Under the pieces are notes generated by a model. That model was not told the DNA's origin. It did not search any database and saw nothing but the letters and a program-made list of their open reading frames with translations. From Heyndrickxia coagulans (GTDB lineage: Bacteria > Bacillota > Bacilli > Bacillales > Caldibacillaceae), in assembly GCA_902796085.1 (NCBI GenBank), contig CADBNU010000336.1, forward strand, positions 1-36,703: a stretch of 36,703 nt of DNA, written 5' to 3'. This document shows positions 31,209 through 36,703 of the stretch, piece after piece. How positions within the stretch are numbered: the first letter of the stretch is position 1; each line of letters begins with the position of its first letter. The position numbers and the translations under genes were made by a program.

Positions 31209-32408
31209 TTAGTTGGATGTCCTTTTCGCATAAATTAGGATGTAGGCAACAAGTGAAAAGATGGTAATCATTGGTCCGAATTGAGTAAAGAAGTCTATGA
31301 TTGTTGTCATTTGGGTTTGATCGAGTAAGAAAAACGTAGGTTGAGAAAGGTTTTCTCCTTGTAAATTTTTTTCATAAATTGGTTCCCAAATAAAAAGAGT
31401 TAGAACTGCTGCAAAAATCCCTTGTAAAAATCGGGCAAATAAAAATGGCAAAAAACGAATATCACTTTTCGAAAGTATACTGGCTACTTGGGCTTGAATA
31501 CTAAAGCCGCCAAAGGCTAATAGAAAAGAAACGACAACGGACTGTTGTAATAGTGTAACGCCTGTTGTTGTACTAATCAAATCGCTACCGATCGTCATTT
31601 CAAATAAACCGGATATAAAAGGGATAGCTAAATCTATTGGAATCATGAGAAATTTGAATAATAATTGAATACATAATGCTAAGTAATCGGTGATATTCAT
31701 AATGGACAACAGTCGATTAACAACGGAAAAAAGAATAATGAATCCACCGATCATTAGTAATGTATTAATCGAAGAAATAACCGCATCACCAAGTAATTTA
31801 CCGATTGGTCTTTTATCAGCAATTCTTGTTTCATGCATTTGGTTAAAGGCTTCTATAATTGAAAATTTTGTTGCCTCTCCTTTTTCTTTTTCTGTTTTTC
31901 CGTAAAACCGCATTACGAGTCCAACGAGAATATTTGCGCCATAATGTGAAATGGCAAAGATAATGCCGAGCTCTGGGTTATGAAAAAAACCAACGGCAAC
32001 AGCACCAAATATAAATAACGGATTGGCACAACTCGTAAAGGCTACCAACCTTTCAGCTTCTAATCTCGTAATTTGATTTTCCTCACGCAGTCGAACGGTA
32101 AACTTTGCTCCTGCAGGGTTTCCAGAAGCCATCCCCATTGACCATACAAAGCCCCCTACCCCGGGTACACGAAACAATGGACGCATAAACGGTTCCAATA
32201 AAACACCGATAAATTTAACAACACCAAAACCAATCAATACTTCTGCTATGATAAAAAACGGGAGAAGTGATGGAAAAACAACATCCCACCAAGTATTTAG
32301 ACCGTATATCGAAGCATCGAGAGCTTCTTTCGGATGGGAAATTAATGCTATTGCAAAAAGCATGACGGAGGATGCTAAAAGAATGGTTACGAATTTGGAA
32401 GATTGCAA
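31209..32408 (-). CDS. ylbJ: Sporulation integral membrane protein YlbJ
   Basis: A 399-residue membrane protein of the nucleoside recognition (GATE) family with about ten segments, required for normal spore formation in B. subtilis. Characteristic parts are DVVFPSLLPFFIIAEVLIGFGVV, the MGMASGNPAGAKFTVRLRE loop, and ERLVAFTSCANPLFIFGAVAVGFF. The TTG start follows AAGGAGG. On the minus strand a sigma-E-like -35 word TCATATT lies about 40 nt upstream but the -10 is not convincing. It is divergent from ylbK. Confidence 0.9.
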   Translation of the reverse strand: MQSSKFVTILLASSVMLFAIALISHPKEALDASIYGLNTWWDVVFPSLLPFFIIAEVLIGFGVVKFIGVLLEPFMRPLFRVPGVGGFVWSMGMASGNPAGAKFTVRLREENQITRLEAERLVAFTSCANPLFIFGAVAVGFFHNPELGIIFAISHYGANILVGLVMRFYGKTEKEKGEATKFSIIEAFNQMHETRIADKRPIGKLLGDAVISSINTLLMIGGFIILFSVVNRLLSIMNITDYLALCIQLLFKFLMIPIDLAIPFISGLFEMTIGSDLISTTTGVTLLQQSVVVSFLLAFGGFSIQAQVASILSKSDIRFLPFLFARFLQGIFAAVLTLFIWEPIYEKNLQGENLSQPTFFLLDQTQMTTIIDFFTQFGPMITIFSLVAYILIYAKRTSN

Positions 32409-32656
32409 GTTTATTCCTCCTTACATTTTTAGCCAATAAAGTCAATATGATAAAATAAAATCAATACTTGTCCATTCTCTAAAATAATGTATGAACGTTG
32501 GCGTCAAAAAAGAATTATAAAATTTGCTTCCAATACTCTTTTCGAATGAATTTGTAGTTGATAACATCAGAGTTTGATTTACTAGAATAAAAATTGTTAT
32601 GTTTGAACTCAATGGAAATATACATATTTTATGGGTTAGCAGAGGGGAGGAATTTC

Positions 32657-33439
32657 ATGGAAAGGCCGAAGATTGGGTTGGCATTAGGCTCTGGCGGTGC
32701 AAGAGGATTTGCGCATGTCGGTGTTTTAAAGGTATTACAACAGGAAAACATACCCATTCATATGATTGCTGGCAGTAGTATGGGGGCACTTGTCGCTGCT
32801 TTTTACGGTGCAGGACATAGTATTGATACAATGTTAAAAATCGCTCATTCCTTCAAACGGAAATTTTTTATCGATGTAACTATGCCTCCAAAATTAGGCT
32901 TTATTTCGGGTAAACGGATTAAAGATTTTATTCGTCTATTTACACATCATAAAAAAATAGAGCAGTTATATCCAAATATAGCAATAGTAGCGACTGATAT
33001 CTACAATGGAGAAAAGGTTGTTTTTAAATCAGGATCGGTTGCTGAAGCTGTAAGAGCGAGTATATCCATTCCGGGTATTTTCGTACCTGAAGTGATAGAA
33101 GGGAAAATGCTTGTTGATGGTGGGGTTGCTGATCGCGTACCGGTTTCTGTTGTGAAAGAAATGGGAGCGGATATTGTTATCGCTGTAGATGTTTCAGGTC
33201 TAAATAAAAACCCAGAAATTACAAATATTTACGGTGTAATTTTACAAAGTCTGGATATTATGCAACAAGAACTGGTGCAAAACCGAGAGCTGCTTTCAGA
33301 TATTTATTTACGCCCACCTATTCAACATTATAGTTCTTACGCGTTTGAAGAAATTGACACATTTGTGCAAGCAGGGGAAGAAGTAACACGAAAAGCAATC
33401 AAAGAAATTAAAAACGTGATCCAAAGTTGGAAGGAGTAA
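32657..33439 (+). CDS. ylbK: Patatin-like phospholipase family protein YlbK
   Basis: A 260-residue cytoplasmic serine hydrolase of the patatin / NTE class. It shows the oxyanion loop GSGGARG (11-17), the nucleophile GSSMG (39-43, S41) and the catalytic aspartate in VDGG (D154), making a Ser-Asp dyad. Expected to hydrolyse acyl lipids or lysophospholipids; the substrate is not known. ATG 32657 follows GGGGAGG; an in-frame start at 32594 lacks a ribosome binding site. It lies 6 bp before ylbL. Confidence 0.9.
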   Translation: MERPKIGLALGSGGARGFAHVGVLKVLQQENIPIHMIAGSSMGALVAAFYGAGHSIDTMLKIAHSFKRKFFIDVTMPPKLGFISGKRIKDFIRLFTHHKKIEQLYPNIAIVATDIYNGEKVVFKSGSVAEAVRASISIPGIFVPEVIEGKMLVDGGVADRVPVSVVKEMGADIVIAVDVSGLNKNPEITNIYGVILQSLDIMQQELVQNRELLSDIYLRPPIQHYSSYAFEEIDTFVQAGEEVTRKAIKEIKNVIQSWKE

Positions 33440-33445
33440 CATTAG

Positions 33446-34462
33446 GTGAAAAGAAAAAGTCGTATTCTTATTTTTTCGTTTGTTCTAATTATCATTTTAT
33501 TTGTTAACTTTTATCCACTACCTTATTATGTATCAAGACCAGGTTTAGCAAAAGTATTAGATGAAATTATCGATGTGGAAAATGGTTATGAAAATGATGG
33601 TGAATTTATGTTAACAACTATTCGGATTGGCAAAGCCAATATCATTACTTTTTTAATGACGAAAGTGAATGAATATTATCAATTAGAACCTATAGAAGCG
33701 ATCCGATTGGAAAATGAAACCGATGAAGAATACCAGATTCGTCAACTTTATTACATGGAAAATTCTCAAGAAAATGCCATTCAATTGGCCTATGAGAAGG
33801 CAGGAAAAGAGATTAAAGTTCAAATGAATGGGATTTACATATTAAATGTGATGGACGGTAGCCCTGCTGAGGGTGTTTTAAAAGCTGGTGATCGGATTAC
33901 AAGTATTGATGGAGAGACCTTTGACTCTGCAAAAGGGTTTACTGATTATATTCAAAGTAAACAAGCTGGAGATAAAATTGAAGTAACAATCAATCGAAAC
34001 GAAAAAATAATCACAGAAACAATTGAATTAAGAATTATTGAGGAAATTGGCAAACCTGGAATAGGAATTAGCCTTGTAGAAGATAAAGAAATTATGTCTA
34101 ATCCGGAGGTGGATATTAATACAAGTGAAATCGGTGGCCCATCTGCAGGATTAATGTTCGCTTTAGAAATCTATAATCAATTAATTGATGAGGACATCAC
34201 GAAAGGATTCAGCATTGCTGGAACAGGGACAATTTCCCCGGACGGAAAGGTAGGACCAATTGGGGGGATTGATCAAAAGGTTGTGGCGGCTGATAAAGCG
34301 GGGGCAGAGATTTTCTTTGCGCCGAATGAAAATGGTAAAAAAGAATCCAACTATGAAATCGCAGTGAAAACAGCAAAAGATATTGGAACGGACATGAAAA
34401 TCGTTCCCGTTGATGACTTTGATGATGCCATTCGATTTTTACAAACGTTAAAGGAAAAATAG
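33446..34462 (+). CDS. ylbL: PDZ/Lon-type serine protease YlbL (DdcP)
   Basis: A 338-residue membrane-anchored protease. One membrane segment (about 7-22), a PDZ domain (about 124-200, YILNVMDGSPAEGVLKAGDRITSIDG) and an S16 Lon-type protease domain with catalytic S233 (GGPSAG) and K278 (GGIDQKVVAA). In B. subtilis YlbL/DdcP helps clear the division inhibitor YneA after DNA damage, allowing recovery from the checkpoint. The GTG start follows AAGGAG. Coupled with ylbK. Terminator follows. Confidence 0.93.
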   Translation: MKRKSRILIFSFVLIIILFVNFYPLPYYVSRPGLAKVLDEIIDVENGYENDGEFMLTTIRIGKANIITFLMTKVNEYYQLEPIEAIRLENETDEEYQIRQLYYMENSQENAIQLAYEKAGKEIKVQMNGIYILNVMDGSPAEGVLKAGDRITSIDGETFDSAKGFTDYIQSKQAGDKIEVTINRNEKIITETIELRIIEEIGKPGIGISLVEDKEIMSNPEVDINTSEIGGPSAGLMFALEIYNQLIDEDITKGFSIAGTGTISPDGKVGPIGGIDQKVVAADKAGAEIFFAPNENGKKESNYEIAVKTAKDIGTDMKIVPVDDFDDAIRFLQTLKEK

Positions 34463-34466
34463 TTGG

Positions 34467-34493
34467 AAGGGCAGTCCAATCTGGACAGCCCTT
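34467..34493. terminator. Bidirectional terminator between ylbL and tmcAL
   Basis: AAGGGC (34467-34472) pairs with GCCCTT (34488-34493) and GTCCA (34474-34478) with TGGAC (34482-34486) across one A-A mismatch; 3-nt loop. It overlaps the tmcAL stop codon. Confidence 0.75.
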
Positions 34494-35700
34494 ATTTTAT
34501 AATAGGTGGTTGTTGGAATTCTTCGTTGATAACTTGTTGACCAATTTCGGTTTGAAAAGCAAAGGAATAAATATGACTTGCTTTTACATCTAGCCGAATG
34601 ATCTCTCGATCAGCTTGGGAAAGTTTTGAAATGATTGGCAATGTAAAATGATCTTTGTTTTGACGAATATAAGCTCTTCCTTTCTTTGTAAAGCCTAACA
34701 AACGGATGTATTCCGCTCGTTTTGAACGCTTATGCATCATGGTTTTACGACTGTTTGTTAATAGGTGTACACATGCTCGTTGTAATCTTGTCCATGTATA
34801 TCGTTTCGTTTTTACTTTTTCCATAAATTCATGAAATGTGATGGAATCTTTTGCGAAGCGAATAAAACGGTTTTCCAACCCTTCTTCTATTTCATATATT
34901 TCTTTCAATTCTTCCGGTTCACTTTGTAAAATGCGGTATTTTAAATATGGCCAAAGGTTTTCCCAACGGACAAAGGTATGGAACTTTTCATGATAATGAA
35001 CGAGTAAATTATACGATTCAAGTGGAACTTGTTTTTTAATGGCTTCTAACCTTTTTGTTTCAAATAACGCTTCTCGTATACTAGTTGCGCTTGAAATGTT
35101 TGATGGAGAAAGTGATATGTCATGATATCCGGAATTGACCCTTTTAATTGTAACGGGTTCCATATCGGAATGGAGGTCTTTCATTGCTTTTATGTAATGA
35201 TACCCTAAAATATTATTTGGTTTTGATAGATCAAGAAGATGGTTTTCGTACAAAATGTTTTTGAAGGCTCGGGAAGTTGCCTCGGGATAACTAAAACCTT
35301 CTTTCATAAAGAGTTTGACGAATTGATTATATTCATTTTCTTTTTCTTGCATCAAATCGTAAGTTTTTAAAAATTGTTCAATATGACCTGATTCACTACC
35401 AAAACAAAGGTAGGAACACCGAAGACTGTTAAGGATATCTATCGCGCCTTTTGCAAAAATGTCTGCTCTTTGGGTGGCAAAGGCATATGGGAGTTCAACG
35501 ACAATATCAACGCCGTTTTCAAGGGCCATTTTTGTTCGGAAGTATTTGGAAACGAGAGCAGGTTCACCTCTTTGTAAAAAGTTTCCACTCATAACGGCGA
35601 TGACGACGTCAGCTTTAGTCGCTTCTTTCGCTTTGTGCAGATGATAGAGATGACCGTTATGAAACGGATTATATTCAACAACGATACCACAACTTTTCAT
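34492..35700 (-). CDS. tmcAL: tRNA(Met) cytidine acetate ligase TmcAL
   Basis: A 402-residue enzyme (YlbM) that uses ATP and acetate to acetylate C34 of elongator tRNA-Met, keeping AUA/AUG decoding accurate. The N-terminal nucleotidyltransferase-like domain has GIVVEYNPFHNGHLYHL with HNGH (14-17) and VAVMSGNFLQRGEPALVSK-like residues; the middle has ALENGVDIVVELPYAFATQRADIFAKGA, and NILGYHYIKAM and SATSIREAL follow. Start ATG 35700 follows GGAGG; the ATG at 35712 precedes that site. Convergent with ylbL, divergent from ylbN. Confidence 0.94.
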   Translation of the reverse strand: MKSCGIVVEYNPFHNGHLYHLHKAKEATKADVVIAVMSGNFLQRGEPALVSKYFRTKMALENGVDIVVELPYAFATQRADIFAKGAIDILNSLRCSYLCFGSESGHIEQFLKTYDLMQEKENEYNQFVKLFMKEGFSYPEATSRAFKNILYENHLLDLSKPNNILGYHYIKAMKDLHSDMEPVTIKRVNSGYHDISLSPSNISSATSIREALFETKRLEAIKKQVPLESYNLLVHYHEKFHTFVRWENLWPYLKYRILQSEPEELKEIYEIEEGLENRFIRFAKDSITFHEFMEKVKTKRYTWTRLQRACVHLLTNSRKTMMHKRSKRAEYIRLLGFTKKGRAYIRQNKDHFTLPIISKLSQADREIIRLDVKASHIYSFAFQTEIGQQVINEEFQQPPIIK

Positions 35701-35892
35701 TGTTACCTCCATTTAAACTTTATGGTGTATTCTTTTTTACAAAAAAATGGTAATATGTAATTTATAGTTTCAAAAGTCTTACTTTATGGTCTTTCGAATA
35801 ATTGCTGAAAAAATAGCCAAAATTAAGAAAAGACTAGTTGTTAACATTATGTAATTTTTTCCTTTAACAATCAAGACTGTAAAGAAAAAATA

Positions 35893-35921
35893 TTGACAAA
35901 TCGTGCTAGTAAAGCTATAAT
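35893..35921 (+). promoter_or_regulatory. Consensus vegetative promoter for ylbN-rpmF
   Basis: TTGACA (35893-35898), 17 nt, TATAAT (35916-35921): a perfect sigma-A promoter. Transcript start near 35928, leader about 20 nt. Fits strong ribosomal gene expression. Confidence 0.9.
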
Positions 35922-35948
35922 AACCTTTGTTGCCTTGGGGTGATTTTA

Positions 35949-36476
35949 ATGAAGTGGTCGATGACACAGTTACAAAAATTTAAAAATAAAGGGTTAACCT
36001 TTGATGAAAAGGTAAACTTGGATTCAGTTAGACTGAGAGATCCACAAATTCGATCCATTTCACCTGTACGTGTAAAAGGAACTGCGGATATTCATGCGAA
36101 AGAAGTCACATTTCATCTTCACATTTCAGGTGAGATGATTTTACCGAATTCAAGAACATGGGAAGATGTTTCCTATCCTTTTTCGATTCAAACGACAGAA
36201 GTCTTTCGTGATGAAATATCGGATGTTGAAGAATACGCGGATGATAATGTGCATGTTGTACAAGGTGGGAAGATCGATTTAACCCCGATCATAGAAGAAT
36301 TAATTTTACTTGAAATTCCTATTCAAGTTTATGGCGATGAGGATGAAGAAATCCCAGCATCTCTGTTATCCGGAAATGATTGGCAATTTGTTCAAGAAGA
36401 AGAAAAGAACAATGAGCAAAAAGTAGATCCTCGATTAGCTAAACTTGCTAAATTACTTAATCAAGAAAACGATTGA
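35949..36476 (+). CDS. ylbN: DUF177 / YceD family protein YlbN
   Basis: A 175-residue protein of the YceD (DUF177) family, which nearly always precedes rpmF and is linked to 23S rRNA accumulation or 50S assembly in plants and bacteria. It has [82 protein letters not shown] and the C-terminal [15 protein letters not shown] 35949 follows GGGGTGA by 5 nt; an in-frame GTG at 35940 is inside that site. Starts 29 bp before rpmF. Confidence 0.92.
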   Translation: MKWSMTQLQKFKNKGLTFDEKVNLDSVRLRDPQIRSISPVRVKGTADIHAKEVTFHLHISGEMILPNSRTWEDVSYPFSIQTTEVFRDEISDVEEYADDNVHVVQGGKIDLTPIIEELILLEIPIQVYGDEDEEIPASLLSGNDWQFVQEEEKNNEQKVDPRLAKLAKLLNQEND

Positions 36477-36505
36477 TATTCATCCTGTTTAAGGAGGTGG
36501 GAAAC

Positions 36506-36679
36506 ATGGCTGTACCATTTAGAAGAACTTCAAAAACTAGAAAACGCCTACGTCGTACACATTATAAATTAAGAGTTCCTGGCATGACAGAATGCCCAAA
36601 TTGCGGAGAAATGAAATTAGCTCACCGCGTTTGCCCAAGTTGTGGAACTTATAAAGGTAAAGAAGTGATCAGTAAATAA
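36506..36679 (+). CDS. rpmF: 50S ribosomal protein L32
   Basis: A 57-residue basic ribosomal protein beginning [22 protein letters not shown], with the zinc-binding cysteines CPNC (30-33 region) and CPSC (43-46 region) of the C+ form of L32. The presence of all four cysteines marks it as the zinc-dependent paralogue. ATG 36506 follows AAGGAGGTGG. Cotranscribed with ylbN. Confidence 0.97.
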   Translation: MAVPFRRTSKTRKRLRRTHYKLRVPGMTECPNCGEMKLAHRVCPSCGTYKGKEVISK

Positions 36680-36703
36680 TGAATGAAAGAGGTTGCTTTA
36701 AAA

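Noticed and set aside
32409-32470. Sigma-E promoter for ylbJ
   Set aside because: A TCATATT -35 word is present on the minus strand but no acceptable -10 lies at the right distance.
35779-35967. 62-codon minus-strand frame ending in a hydrophobic 22-residue stretch
   Set aside because: Its start lies inside ylbN and no good ribosome binding site precedes the internal ATG (35847); it crosses the ylbN promoter in antisense. Probably chance.

Overview
The window looks like a chromosomal stretch of an endospore-forming member of the Bacillaceae. It is AT-rich, uses AGGAGG-type ribosome binding sites with frequent TTG and GTG starts, and its gene order follows the Bacillus subtilis yktABC, ylaF-ylaN, ftsW-pycA, ctaA-ctaG and ylbA-rpmF blocks closely. 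Sporulation markers (YlaJ, YlbD, YlbJ, a CsfG-like sRNA) support this. I cannot name the genus or species from the sequence alone.

Layout. 1-1347: 3' part of a sodium/acetate-type symporter. 1390-1483: a 94-bp palindromic element. 1546-3267: ATP sulfurylase with an unusual C-terminal extension of about 175 residues. 3454-3750: an SR1-type dual-function RNA encoding a 43-residue SR1P peptide, with CcpN-like operators. 3844-6738: an FMN oxidoreductase, YktA, YktB (opposite strand) and the inositol-monophosphatase-like YktC. 6778-11580: ylaF, typA, ylaH, ylaI, ylaJ, ylaL, ylaN; the ylaK and ylaM genes found here in B. subtilis are absent. 11791-16517: ftsW and pycA. 16561-24562: divergent ctaA and ctaBCDEFG for heme A synthesis and the caa3 oxidase, plus a CtaM-like DUF420 gene. 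24661-28146: YugN-like gene, ylbC-ylbG. 28285-29682: an unrecognised membrane-anchored protein with a stalk-like C-terminus, followed by a CsfG-like sRNA on the minus strand. 30095-36679: rsmD, coaD, ylbJ, ylbK, ylbL/ddcP, tmcAL, ylbN, rpmF.

How the genes work together. CtaA and CtaB make heme A, CtaC-F are the oxidase subunits, and CtaG and the CtaM-like protein are assembly factors, so the central 8 kb is one respiratory module; a near-consensus cre site lies between ctaA and ctaB. PycA supplies oxaloacetate and SR1/SR1P acts at the glycolysis/gluconeogenesis switch in B. subtilis. A 17-nt sequence containing a CcpN-like site is shared by the SR1 and ftsW(-pycA) promoter regions. YlbF belongs to the RNase Y specificity complex, YlbL is a checkpoint-recovery protease, and ylbN-rpmF is a ribosomal operon with a consensus promoter.

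Most of the window is conserved core genome. The non-routine signals are regulatory: a 20-bp-arm inverted repeat flanking the pycA promoter, an inverted repeat that could sequester the ylaJ ribosome binding site, the shared SR1/ftsW operator, the sat upstream palindrome, an apparent CTG start for ylbC, and a forespore-type promoter in front of the CsfG-like sRNA. I saw no CRISPR array, tRNA, rRNA, prophage or intact insertion sequence.
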